From Cucumis sativus (taxonomy: Eukaryota > Streptophyta > Magnoliopsida > Cucurbitales > Cucurbitaceae), in the NCBI RefSeq assembly GCF_000004075.3, contig NC_026660.2, positions 4,960,001 to 5,024,000 on the forward strand: a stretch of 64,000 nt of DNA. The letters run 5' to 3'. This document shows, in pieces, positions 1 through 17,471 of the stretch. The stretch's first letter is position 1. Every line of letters begins with the position of its first letter. A program made the position numbers and the translations under genes. The notes under the pieces are model-generated. The model searched no databases and had not been told where the DNA came from. It saw only the letters and a program-made list of their open reading frames with translations.

Positions 1-141
1 TTTCTCCCCAATTAAAATCAATTTCCACTTGTTGGGCCTTTCAAATATTTCAAGCTCACAAGTGAGGGGGTGCTAGTGATATATAATTAAATTTGCCTTC
101 AACCACTAGCTTAAGCTTTTGGGTGAATTCGTGATTTAATA
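1..141 (+). mobile_element. 3' end of a TRIM-like miniature LTR retroelement
   Basis: Positions 60-70 form a purine-rich tract (agtgaggggg) that reads as a polypurine tract. It is followed at 71 by TG and a 71-base segment ending in gatttaata near 141. The segment carries the block agcttaagcttttgggtg, which I recognise from the short terminal repeats of TRIM elements common in eudicots, where the repeat normally ends in CA and is followed by a tRNA-Met primer-binding site. No such site follows here, so this should be the 3' repeat, with internal sequence running off the left edge. It lies downstream of an exon of the neighbouring minus-strand gene, so probably in one of its introns or its 3' flank. 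The family assignment is from memory. Confidence 0.6.
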
Positions 142-520
142 ATAAGAATAGACCCATTTAGTCCTTGAGTTTTCAAAATGTACTTTTTTAATCCTGAGTT
201 TTTAAAAATAGGTGACCGCTGCTGCGGTGTTAAACTTAGTGTAACACTCTCAAAAGTCAGTAGTATATTGTAACTTTTCTTTATGGAAACAATATTTTCA
301 TTGATGAAATAAAAAGAGATCAATCCTCAATGGCAAAGAAACAAAGAAATAACAAAAACTTCTCTTGATATTGCAATATCTCACTATCTTTGTGTTCTTT
401 GTGTGTCCTTCAATTTTCTTGTTAGGTGATTGATAGTATCCTAAAACAAGATCAACAAAATTAATATTGAACTATTCATTCTTAAAAAATAGTCAACAGA
501 TAAAATGAATACAAACCAAC
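142..520. other. Non-coding stretch with a dispersed 'agtcc' repeat, probably intronic
   Basis: The next exon of the minus-strand membrane-protein gene is not found here, so the stretch is probably intron. Bases 150-250 contain a 'tttagtccttgag...tttttaatcctgag' type sequence that recurs in degenerate form elsewhere in the window (for example near 2700, 6060, 40260 and 52510). No open reading frame with recognisable content was seen. Confidence 0.5.
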
Positions 521-2596
521 CTTTCTCAGGAGACCAGGGTTAGAAATCCCTTGAACCTGCAGATCATCAACAGGAGAAGCTTTTCCACGTGCTATGCTTT
601 CAACTCTGAAGGTATGAATTCCATATATTGACTGTAAGCAACCTACACAGTAGAAAACAGGGTTTTTTCAACATGAAGTTTCATAAAGTCAATTTAACTA
701 TTGAGTACATTCAAGAATTAAGATAAAATATTAAAGTGAAAACACCATGTTTCAAGAAAAAGATACTTGTTCACAAGGATCTTCATGTTATGAGACAACA
801 TCTAGTAGTGACCATATGCTTGAAGATCACAATATAATATTATCAATTTATCTAGAATAGAACATCCATCGTCATATTAAATATTATAGTTATAAACATT
901 AAAAAATACAGAGAAATAGCAAAGAAGCCCTTTCCATTCCACTGAAAGACTTGAACCTTCCTTGATTCTAATTAGTGCTTCGGGGGTGCAGATCCTAAGT
1001 GTGTGGTTTCAAATCGAACATTCTTTGTGTATCAAACAAAGGTTTAAATAACCAACCAGGTGCAAATGTACATCTTCCCATAGTTTTTATGATTTTTCTT
1101 CTATTTTGAGTCTTTGACTCATTGGAGAAATCTTTTGTAACTCCTTTGGTTTGGTCATATGCCCTTCTTTTGTAAATTTCATACATCAACTAAATATGTT
1201 TCTTATAAGAAAAATAAAATAAAAAAAGAACCATTGGGTGGGGTCTCTTAGTGAGTGATTAATTATAGGGGCCAATGGAAATTTGTGAATGGGTTTTAGG
1301 AAATGAATTCAAACCATGCTAACCACCCAGGATTTAATCTCCTCGGATCGATGCAATAAAAGGTCAAGCAATTGTCTGTGATATTAATCAGGTAGAAACA
1401 AGTTGACGCAAACACTTGAAAATATTAAAAAGAACAAAATAAAATAAAACATATGTTCAAATACTGGTATCCTCCACTGCATGAAATCAACATAGCAAAA
1501 AATCTCTCATTTTTTGTCCTACTTCGTTGGCAATGTGTAAGAATATCATGGAACAATCTGAATATTTCAACATCTGTTCATATACCTGAATTTTTAGCAC
1601 AAAATATTAATTATATGATATAATACATAATTGAAATACCATTCCTTGCTTTTAAAAATTATATAGCACACGAAATAAGTACATAAGAGCAACATACAAA
1701 CATGCGAGATCTTTATAGTGAGAATATTAAGCAGAGGTTCCCAGATGTCCTTCCCAAGACAACTTGGAGAAATCACAATGGAGAAAATTAAGTGATAAAT
1801 GTCAAGCAAGATGGAAACTAGACTTCATTGAAGATAGAACACGAGATAAGTATATAAGAGCACACGAAATAAGTACATAAGAGCAACATACAAACATGCG
1901 AGATCTTTATAGTGAGAATATTAAGCAGATGTTCCCAGATGTCTTCCCAAGACAACTTGGAGAAATCACAATGGAGAAAATTAAGTGATAAATGTCAAGC
2001 AAGATGGCAACTAGACTCCATGGAAGATAGAGCACGAGAGGAGGTATGCATGTGTACCTTGTTCAATAATGATGTCAATCACCAAGGAAAGAGGAACATG
2101 CTTCTCAATTTTTGTGGTGCCCCAAAAAGGTATGAATGAAGGTCTTGAAACCTTGAAGGAAGAAAGGCAAGGTTAAAGAAAAAAAAAAGTACAAGAATTA
2201 CCACCATTACTTTCTTTCCTTTGAAAAGTATACAGTTCAACTGAAGGGGGAAAGCCAAATGACATAAAAGAGAACCTTGTAAACTATTTCTCTAGGAGTG
2301 ACATATAATTTGCGCGAAGAAAAATCCTTCTGAAGCACATGTCTCCTATATGGCAGATATAGTAGCATGATTATCCCAAAACCCCAAGCTAAAACCAGCA
2401 GCAATGATATAGAAAGCCATATAATAGTGTCATATTGAACACTGTATCTCCCAAATTCCTTGAAAGACGCTTCATAGAGAATCTGTTCAGAGCAATCTGC
2501 AGCTTCATCAATATCCAACTCACATACTAGATCAGATAGAAGATGATCCTTCGAGTGTTGGCGTTGAGATAGACCCTCCGCATGCCCCAACAACAT
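521..2596 (-). CDS. Conserved plant single-pass membrane protein of unknown function (5' part; gene runs off left edge)
   Basis: Three coding exons join in frame: 2276-2596 (starting at the ATG of MLLGHAEGLS), 2058-2151 and 521-642, with GT/AG borders and phases 0, 1 and 0. The first 107 residues contain an acidic N-terminus and one strong membrane span at about 57-82, followed by a basic stop-transfer stretch (YRRHVLQK) and the block RKLYVTPREIVYK. Exon 2 continues with VSRPSFIPFWG, and exon 3 contains GCLQSIYGIHTFRVES and VDDLQVQGISNPGLLRK. I recognise this arrangement from an uncharacterised plant protein family, perhaps with a bacterial-PH-like domain after the membrane span; no function is established. 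The remaining C-terminal exons lie left of base 1. A non-coding first exon ending at about 3519 (CAG before gtacag) is likely, spliced to a tttggttcttgaag acceptor just before the ATG. Confidence 0.8.
1665..2040. repeat. 194-bp tandem duplication inside an intron
   Basis: The segment beginning agcacacgaaataagtac at 1665 recurs at 1859 with only scattered differences, giving two copies with a period of 194 bases. The second copy ends about 17 bases before the 5' splice site of the exon at 2058-2151 of the minus-strand membrane-protein gene, so the duplication lies wholly inside the downstream intron. A short third echo of the start (acacgagataagtatataagag) occurs at the copy junction. Confidence 0.85.
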
Positions 2597-3600
2597 TTCT
2601 TCAAGAACCAAACAAATGGAAGTAAGATTCAATAGGTTAAAATCACATTTGATCCCTACACATCCATTTCCATTAAAGTAACAATTTAACATTTCCATTA
2701 AAGTAACAATTTAATCTCTAATCTTTTCTTTGGAGTGATTTGATCAATATATTTTAAAATTTGTAATAATTTAGTGCTTCAACTTTAACGTGTAACAATA
2801 TAATCTCTATCGTGAAAAATCTCATCAAACCTATGTAAACAACCTTATTAAATCACCAATAAACCCATAAGCTTAAGGTGATGTGAGAGAATGAAAGCCA
2901 AATTTACAGGAGTTAGAATACAAGAATTCCTGGTTCTATAGGATCTTAAATCACCACTGAATTTAAAAGGACAAGCGAAAGTAGATTTAATATTATATAA
3001 ATACTCTAACAGACATAGTTTTTATATTTATAGACAAACTGATCCTTCACCTAAAGAATAGTTTTTATATTCAAATCCCATGAGTTTCAATAGTTTTTAT
3101 ATTGAAATTGCAATCCAGGTGACACTCCCTCGCTACTGAATGCTTGAATGACAGAAATCAGAGTTTGAGATCATCTAAAGATCGTAGTAAACATCTAACG
3201 TTTTACTGCGAAGATGGGACGAATTTCTAAATTCCCAAAGGCCAAAACTATGAAACATCGACAACCCAACCGACCGAGAAGTTGGCTGGCGAGAAAGAGA
3301 AGTTGATGGAAATTTAGGTAAAAATCTTAAACAGCAACAACAGTTTAGAGCATTTATCGACAATAAAGCCGATCTTTTTTCCTTCCCTGCCAACCCTCCA
3401 GTTTATTTGGAGCCAACACAACAATAGGAATGAGATGGTAAGTTGAACAAATCAAAATCGAAGTTGAACAAATCAAAATCGAAAAGTCCCAAATAAAAAA
3501 TTAGTCGACCAACTGTACCTGGAAGTGATTTTAGATTTAAAGAAGAATATCCAGGTGATAATCTTTCGACCTCGCTCGCAGTCCTTCGGTGGGAATTGGG
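2597..3600 (-). other. 5' UTR intron and leader of the membrane-protein gene
   Basis: No coding exon was found between the start codon at 2596 and about 3600. A candidate non-coding first exon covers roughly 3519-3600 and ends in CAG before gtacag. The intervening sequence holds a 25-bp tandem duplication (2666 and 2691, atttccattaaagtaacaat) and a degenerate 'aatctctaat' repeat near 2710-2880. Confidence 0.45.
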
Positions 3601-5629
3601 GACTTTTGTACCAAACTATATTGCAATCTCTATTCCATATCATGTCTTGGGAAATTTGTAATTAAAAAGGGAGATTATATTGAAATAATTAAGAAATTTG
3701 TTAAAGTTCTATTTTTAAGATATTACTCAACTAATAGTTAAAAAGTTTCATAAATAAAAAATTTTCCTTCAAATATACTAAAAGAAATATATAATCAAAT
3801 AAAAAATACATTTGGCTCTTTATTAACAGGCTAAACTATCAAACATAAAACTTTATTAAAATATATAAGTAATCATTTGTTGCTTTTTTTTTTTTATTCT
3901 TATTAAAGTTAATTAGTTTGTGCAATTTTACTTATTTATTTGCATTAATGAAGTGTGAAAAAAAAAATAGAATAGAAGAGCAAAACTTAAAACGGTATTA
4001 ACCACCTGTGTTATATAACAATAACAATAAGAATATTTTTTTTAGTGTTTAGAGTATTTTTTTTAAGTTTAAATATATTTTAAAATTTTGAGAGTGATAT
4101 GATTTCGAGAGTTTATAAATTTCTTGTTTTAACTTATTTTGGTTTTTATTTTAAGTATTAAGAATATTGGTGTAAAAATTACATCAATAGAAATATTTTT
4201 TAAAATTTTAAAAGTGTTTAGTAAACCTTTAGTATTTTCTAAACATTTTCATTCAAAACTATAGATAAAATATTTTTTTAATCAAGTTTAAAAGTATTTT
4301 TTAAATAATAAAAATATTTTTACACAAACTACAAATTTGAATCACATCCTTTTTAAGCTATTTGAGATGATAAATGTGCTCTAAATATTTAGAAATACAG
4401 TATTTAATATGAGATACTCAATAAAGTAAACTTTTGGAAGGTGTTTTTATAAACTACGCGGCATTTTTCTATGGGTTCAATTAAAAAAAAGCGAGGTTTG
4501 GCAAAAGAAAAATGGAAAAGGATTATCGAGACTCAATGAAAAACTTCTTTTTCCTTCTTCTCAAACTTCTTTTTCCTTCTTCTCTTTTGCTAGTAGATGG
4601 GTTCAAATTAAGAAAAAGTGAAGTTTGGCCAAAGAAAAACCAAAAAAAAAAAAGTTCCAAACTAAGTTTTCTTAGGCTCAACCTCGGCCCTATACGGTTT
4701 GTTTGACCTTTTTTTGGGGGTTTATCCATTTTTATTGAAGGATTGTGTTCAATTTCATGTTTTATTGAAACATGTTAGGGTTCATCCATTTTTTCTTAAT
4801 TTTCTTTTAAATTAACATGATATGATATGCTATGGCTGGACATTTGAAATTTTTGTGCCCTATCAAATGATTAAATATCCTCCTTAATGATTAAATATCC
4901 TCCTTTTTTTTTATCTATATTGTACTTGTATAGCCAAACAAAAATAACATTTATTATTACGTGAATTTGATAATATTCTTTTACCAAATCTGGACGTCAT
5001 TTATTTTCATTTCCATTGTAACCCCAAACACACTTATCTTTAAATCTTTATGTTTGATGTCCAAATAACTTGTTCTTAAACATCTATAAAACCTTAAACT
5101 AGGTAGTTTTGTTAGACCCCTTAACAGAACCCTCAACAACGCCAAAATAAAACATAAATGGAAAATTCGAACTCCTGCTCCAATTCCTTCAACTGTAATG
5201 CTCGAACTCTGCCATTAATTTTCTCTCATGCTGCTAAAGCACATTTCAGAATTAAAAGGCAGGAAAGAAAAAAATTGAATGGGGTTCGCTGGTCTCATTT
5301 TTTCTGCTAAGGCAAAACTCGTATTGAATAGTATACAAACATCCAAGAAGCCAATATTCATCCAACAAATGTAGATTCTCACATTACATTGTCAAAAGAA
5401 AAAAAAAACACCTGCATGAAGCTGAGTGTGTTAACATTAGTAGTCAGACGAGCCTCATTAGCCAGCCACAGCTGCTTCCTTACCCAGGTGCATGCTCAAG
5501 CACTTCGATAGTCCGTGTTAAGAGCAGGTCGTTAATGACAATGGTGATCAATCTATTGTGGATGGATAATCTTCTGGGGTTGGTTTGGCCAAAAAACAAC
5601 AATATTCAGGAGGCCATATTCACGTTGAT
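3601..5629. other. AT-rich intergenic stretch with short imperfect duplications
   Basis: No gene was recognised. The most structured part is 4471-4640, where gggttcaattaaaaaa... at 4473 recurs imperfectly at 4599, with a 22-bp tandem (aaacttctttttccttcttct, from 4541 and 4563) between the copies. A 20-bp tandem (aatgattaaatatcctcctt) occurs at 4866 and 4886. The stretch 5400-5629 is probably the 3' UTR of the kinase gene to the right. Confidence 0.5.
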
Positions 5630-10624
<4,995 letters not shown>

Positions 10625-10930
10625 AGTGATTATATAGATTGGGTCGCGTCCTCTAAATCACCAAGAGAGAGATGAAACCCTAATTTGCCCCAAAAGAACA
10701 CAAACGCACCAAGAAACAAAAAAAAAAAAAAGGCTCGGAACTGGAAGAAGAAAGCCAAAAAGAGAAGAGAGAATTTTGAGCAATGGGCAGGGGCAGAAAA
10801 CAAAAACGGAATTCCAGCAGAAGAGAGAGAAACAGAGATTTCTCTCTCCTCCAGCTGCTAAACAGCTAAAATAGAAGCCCAGAAGAAGAAAAAAAAGAGG
10901 GAGAATGAATAAAGAGGAGAGAAAAGGAGA
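10625..10930 (-). promoter_or_regulatory. Pyrimidine-rich 5' leader of the shaggy-related kinase gene
   Basis: Read on the minus strand, the 300 bases before the kinase start codon are rich in CT and TTC runs (for example tttctctctcttctgctgg), as is usual for plant 5' UTRs. No TATA box could be assigned with confidence, and no upstream ATG was seen in the last 55 bases before the start. Confidence 0.4.
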
Positions 10931-13900
10931 GAATGGGTGGTGGGATTTAGGATTGTTGGAAATTGTTAAATATTACTATTAGGTTTTTAAAAAGCTTAGA
11001 GATGGCGTTTTTCGAAAACTTTGGTTGGGTCAAAGAAGGATCAAAACCAATCATTCGAGGCCGGTTTTTAATGTACGTTGGTCAAACCAGGATCTCTGGT
11101 TCTGGATGCCTCATTATGTGGTTTTCCGGTGCTTTTATTTTCCCAATTTACCCTTCTTTCGTTTCTTCTTCTTCTTTTGGATTCCACGGAATATTCGGTT
11201 CCAACTTTAGGCTCCCCCGTATGTCCGTTTTCTTTTTAATTTATTTTACCCGCTACCGCTACACGTTTTGAATTCCATTTTCCTCTCCAAACTACAAAGA
11301 GATCCCACTTTCAGATTTCATAATCAACACACCCTCCAACTGAGACCACATGTCTCATCCCAATTACACTTTTGTGAGGTAATTACGCATCACATGCACA
11401 TTTTTAAGTAACCACTCAATTTTCTTCAAAATTTCCTTCTCTACACAAAAATACTTAATTTGTCTAAAATAATTATTTATATTTTTTAGTGGCAATTCAT
11501 GTTTATAATGATTCAAACTTTTTTTTTTGAATAAATATGACATTTCATATTAAAATTTCAATATCTTATTGATCAATGATAAGTCGTACATGTTCATTCT
11601 TTGATATACTAATTTCATCCATTAAATTTTTTTTAAAGAGAATAAGAATGTTTTCACATGAACGATTTGAATCAAACAATCTTCATGACATTCAACTTTA
11701 TAATACTACATAATACATCCAACTTGATCCTTGTGAGGTTGTGGAGTGTTGCATCTTGTATGCAAGAACAGCCCTAACTTAGACCTTGTATTTATGACTA
11801 GCTTGGTTTATCTTTTTTTTTTTTTTTTTGTTGCTATTTTGCATTATTGAATTAGATTTATATTCCATTATTATTTATGGCGGCATTGAATTTTAAGATT
11901 AGACTATGCATTTAAAAATTGAGTAATTTTGTTGATTGTCGTTTAAACTAATTACTGTGTATTTTAATTACATATTTGAGATTTAAACTTTTTTTTTTTA
12001 ATTTTAAAAAATGTCATTTAAAATTAGATGGGTCTTTGTCCGGTTGAAGTTGGAAGGGAAAAGGTCATTCTCAAATGGACCTAAATGTGTAGTATGCCAG
12101 CAAATGGGCTACAATCTATATGGGCTTCTTTGTTTAAGGGGCTTCTTTGTACAGATTTGATTGCAATAATATATATGTTTTAGAAACATTTATAGAATTA
12201 ACCTACTGTATAACTAATATTTCATAAATGTTTTCAAATTTAATAACATTTCGTGACTAAATTTTGTTTGAAAAATATCTCCCCCAACCCATCCTATTTT
12301 TTTTATGGATTTTTGAGATAGGTCCTAAGAAATGTAGAAAAATATTGATCACAAATATTAAAGATACGACACCTTTTTGACTGAAAAGAAAATGAGTGGA
12401 GCACAATTCAAGTAGGGAACTCTAGCTTCTCACTTATTTGATACATTATTGTAAGTGCTACCAAATTAATACATATTAGATGTCACACTAGAAAAAACTT
12501 TAGCGATGTCGACATCTCATCCCCCTTCAAAATTAAAAGAAGCAAAAGGAAATGAATGTGTATTTGGAAATTGAAATTGCCAAACGTGACTCCTATACGC
12601 CTTTTACTTAAGATTAGGTAAATCTAACATTATTCGATGAGGTTTTTCTTTTTTTTTAATCAAACTTGTCTAGAGTGAGACGGATGTTTGTATTTAAAAA
12701 TTGAGATTGTAAGATGTAACTCTTTTATATGTCTTTCACATTATTAGATGATAGTTTTTTTTATTGAACTTGTCTAGGGTGAAAAATAACCTCTTACGTT
12801 AGTATAGATCACAATACATCTCATGATAAAAAGTAATAATTTATGTCGGTTAAAATATACCCTTCTCTTGATCGAGAGTACATTGTCTATTTTAGTTGAA
12901 CTATGTCATGTTTATCTTTTTTTTCTTCGTTCTTTATTTCTTTTGATTAACTACTAGAATAATTGTAAATATGTGGACAGAAGTAATAAGAGATCCTTTA
13001 AATGGTTAGTTACAACTCTGCATTAATTAACATCAAATAAAGGTTAGCTTAATAATCGATTAGTTAGTATTAATTAACTAGGTCCCAAATTTCATATCTA
13101 TTTCCTTTTGTATTTATATGTGGTTTTTTAATTTCTTAAAGTTGAATTCTGAGTAAAATTATGAAAAACAAAAACAAGCTTAATTTTAAAGCTACATTTC
13201 TTTTTATATAGTCTTTAAAACGTGGTTTAGTTTATTAGAACATTGGTAGAATGACAAAACAGAAGAAGCACATAGGTAATAAAAGAAATCAAAGTGGATA
13301 TAACAGTACACAGCTCCCTAGAGCTTCCTAAGTAATGACTTTTTAATAATAAAAATGTATTATATTTCTAATCAAGTATAATACAGTGAGTGCAATATTT
13401 AAAAATTAAAGATCTTGCCTATCATGTTGAATATGTAATCTTTTAGGGACCCCCTATCATGAGGAATATTGAATGGAGGGAGACACATATATTGCAATTC
13501 GTAATAAGAGGACAAAGGGTTAACATAATTAGATCAAGTGAATCCTAGCTCATGGGAGAGAGGACGAAGCTCCTGCTTGCTATCAACACATGCAGCAATG
13601 CAAATATATGTCATACAGCTTCCATGACTCTCACATGCAAATTATTAACGACTTACCTTCTTATTATTTAGTGATCAGAATTCAGTCACCCCATAATCGA
13701 TCTTAACTATAAAATTGGAAGAGAATTAGTGATCAAAACAAAAGTTAGTTGATACGTAAATAGTGCAAATTTAACATATCAAATATATACCTCACTCATA
13801 GCATAGTGTAAATATAATAACAATTACAACTGAAAACAGTTTCAAGATAATATCCACCATTACATAATCAAATGTTAAACAATAGAGAGCTAGGTTTTGA

Positions 13901-16900
13901 GTTGGCACTTACTTGCAAACTTAAACCTAACTGTGAATTTTGAAACAATCACTCAAAAAAGTTTGTTTTAAACCATTTTTGTCCAAAAACTTTAATAAAT
14001 AATGACATTTTCAAAACATTTTCTTCCAATTTAGTCAATCCAAACAAGGTAGCATACCTTCCATTGATAAGTAACTTTCGGATGGTTATTTGACATTTCC
14101 TTCTTTTAATATTTCAAAATGGGCAATAACATAGGAAGACTTACCATTATAGTACATACAACACCACAAACCTTACAATCTAAGATACTGTTATATATAT
14201 AATAATAATAATACTGTTCATTACAACTTCAGTTTTTGCTCCAAAAGACCTCGGCCCAAAATATAGAACCCTCTACCAATCCCAGTCTTCTATTTTCATC
14301 TTATGGTACAATTGTCAATTATCAATTAGATGAGAGGGAAGAGAAGATATAAAACCCTAAACCTAAGCATGCAAAAATAAATGGTATTTTAACCATGTTT
14401 TTTACTTTCATGATAATTGTTCGTGTGTACTGTGAGCTCATTGTTTGTTCTTTCGGTTGATCAAAGGTGTTCATTTAGGCTAGTTTATTTCGTATATAGA
14501 ATTTTTCATAGGATTTCGTATAGATTTTTACTATTAACTTCTTAAAATCCATTATATTATTATCGAGCCATATTCAGCTTATATACTGCAGACTTCATTC
14601 AATTCTTCCATATCTAAAATGTGACTCTTTTATCATATCGTTTTTCTTTTTTAAAAAGAAAATTCATCCTCATGCCAATAATTTATTTTGTGATAGTAAA
14701 GTTGGGCATTAATAAATATTGTTCAAATTCCTATTTTATTTACTTTCTTCACCAGTTTGGCATTTGGCATTGGCTTTGATCTTCATGCTCCAACTTCAGG
14801 GGGCTAAACTTGTCTTTTGTGTATTTTCTCCGTTTAATGGTGATTTTTCTATTGAATTTCACTTAAAAGAAGTGTTTATTTGTTTTTTTAATGTTTAAAG
14901 ACTTAAAAGGCAATCAAAATGGGTTTAATTGTTTAATGTTGTTTAGTAGACCTTGATCGTGTTCTTAAATATTCTGGGCCACGATTCTATTGATAATGAG
15001 TAGGGTAGTGTTTATATGAAGAGTATGGCGTTGCAATTACTGGAAAAAACATCTGCTTATCATCTTTAATCTCAAGCCCTAGTATCTTAGAGAACTAAAA
15101 ATAAGTATCTTAAACTTTTCCGTAAAAAAAATAATTAAAAAGAGTGGGGCATGACTCGCTTTAAGTCAAAGTGCCCAGCTACAAAGACAAAGACTGAACC
15201 TCAAATTTATTAAAAAGTTTTAAAAAATCATTAACCTACAAACATGTAAAGAATTAAAATTAAAGTATAATAACAATAGACATGGTTATCAAGAAGATTC
15301 TGTGTCCACAATTTTGTAATAATCAATAACGATGAGTCCTTCTCAGAATAATAACAATAATAATATAAAAAACGGGGGGGTCAACTTGATGTAATTACAA
15401 GTATATTTTAAAATATATATGTATATTTTTTTTTTAAAAAAAAAGAGAAATATTTAAGGAAAGTAGAAATTAATAATTAATTAATTAATAACGAAGAAGA
15501 GGATCATAAATGCAAAAAGGCTGTGTGTAGTCAATGTAAGAAGCAAAAGGAAAAAGAGGATATAAATGGAAAGGAAGCATATAATAGTGTACTGGTGGGG
15601 GGAGTCGCCGGAGGGAGCGTATATTAATACAACAAGGTGAAACAATGCATTTCAAAATCAATTTCATCGTTTATTTTACTACCAATAATAAGTATACTGA
15701 TTTGGGTGATTTGTTTGAAGTTTGAAGGCTCTGACGTGTACGTTTTGTGGTATGGATTGGTAGACAGGATGGAGACCTTATTACAAATCCATTGAATAAT
15801 TCAATATATTTTTTTACTCTTCAACTTTGCATCAACTTTTCCATTCCCTTTCTTAATTAATTATCAACTTTTTCCAATTTTCTCCATTTCTTTTTCTTCT
15901 TTTAATTTCAGAAATTACTTCATTACAATATCTATGAACTTTTATATGATATGATGCTACTAATAGGTGAGAAAAATAAGTAGACAACTGCATACATTTC
16001 ATTATCAACTTTTTGAAGGTTTAAAGACTAGACAATTGTAATTCTATCGGTTGAAAAGTGATTTTTTTTTTCTTTTTTCTTTTTTCATATTGGGGTAAAA
16101 CTAAAAATCAACATAATATCATGATATAAGAATTAACCTAGCTTGTAGGTCCTCTCATCCCCAAATTACAAATTTACCGTTAATGAATTTGGCATGAAAC
16201 AACATCTTTATAATATTTCATGAATTTGCTAGTTCTCATTGGATTTAAGTGTTTACTTAGTTAAAATATAGGTTATATTAGTTTGAATGGTTTGAAGTTG
16301 GTTAGATATTTCAATTTGATATGTGTAAACTAAAGAGCTTCATTAGTGTTTTATGGAAAGATGAAATCATTTAAAACATCTATGTGATTAATTATTATAT
16401 CAGATGCTACCAAATTTCATAATAGGTGATTTTATTTTAAATATGACCCTAGACTCGTCCAAGTGGAAAATGAGATTGGGTGGGAAAAGGGAGTTAGTAG
16501 TTAGTAGGGTGTAGAAAAGCAAAGAGTCCCATAATACATTAGATGCCCATATCCAATCTTACAGTCCCGGAATCGGAGAGATTAGACACCCAATCTACCA
16601 AGTCTTCATCTAAATACCCTACAAGAACATAAAATAAAATAAACGTCTCTCTCAACAACGCCGTTCATCATCATCACCCCCTCCGACTGTCACCCATGTC
16701 CACCACGTGTCTATTCCTTATTGGCAAATCGAAACAAGCCGAAAAACTTGACATTAAATGTAACCTACACTTTTCTCCCAACAGCTTCTGCCACCTCCTT
16801 TATTACATTGCCAAACACAGATCTGACCTCTCAACCCCACCTGCAACCGGCGGCGCGTGCCACCACCTCACACTCTACTCACCATTGTTTCTCCTTCTCA

Positions 16901-17471
16901 TCAACATCTCAAATCACTAGCTAAAAAAGAAAGCCGAAAAGAATGACGAACTATCATAACATAGACGAAAGATAAGATTAGGAAGATTACAAATTCCATT
17001 AAATTGAAAGGAGGAACAAATTCAAATACATCATTAACAAAACACCCTTTTTTTTTTTTTCTCTTCTTCGTCAGAAAACTCAAGAGGGTAAACTTGAGTC
17101 AATACCCGAACCACTACCACGACCCCTATTCTATATATAAGTCTGAAAGAAAATCACTTTTTTTTTTCTCTTTCTCAAGCCACCAACTCGGAGTATAACA
17201 CGGCGGTTCGTTCTTGACTCAATACCCCCTCCTAGCACCTTAAAAGGCTACCATCATTACATCTCATACACTAATTCACACTCTTTTTTTCTTTTTCATT
17301 CTCACACTGTTGTGACAACCCCTAGTATAGTTGTAATAATAACAATAATAATAACAAACAAATTACTCAGGGAGGGGTAAAATAAGTAAAATAAAGTTTT
17401 TTTTTTTTAGAAGAAAAAATCCTAAAAAATTCAACCCAACAGCAGGCGTGGAGTACACGCGAAGATCAGTA
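10931..17471. other. 6.5 kb AT-rich intergenic region without a supported gene
   Basis: No recognisable protein, RNA gene or transposon domain was found. Open frames at 10963-11271 and 16696-16924 are short and have no recognisable content. The stretch contains long T and A runs, a diverged tandem duplication at 12555-12783, and simple repeats such as ataataataata near 14201. The part from about 17300 to 17471 is probably the 3' UTR of the HD-ZIP gene on the minus strand. Confidence 0.55.
12555..12783. repeat. Diverged tandem duplication of about 100-125 bp
   Basis: Two neighbouring blocks share the same order of words. Each begins with gtatttggaaattgaaatt or gtatttaaaaattgagatt. Each then has gtgactcctatacgcctttt or gtaactcttttatatgtctt, then acattattcgatgagg or acattattagatgat, and ends with aacttgtctagagtgaga or aacttgtctagggtgaaa. 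The first copy is longer by about 25 bases in the middle. Nothing shows a function. Confidence 0.6.

Noticed and set aside
1912..2139. Plus-strand 75-codon frame
   Set aside because: It is antisense to the real minus-strand exon 2058-2151 and overlaps the 194-bp duplication; its content has no recognisable motif.
13540..13640. Possible hairpin with microRNA-like GC-richer segment
   Set aside because: No arm pairs well enough by eye, and no known plant microRNA sequence is present.
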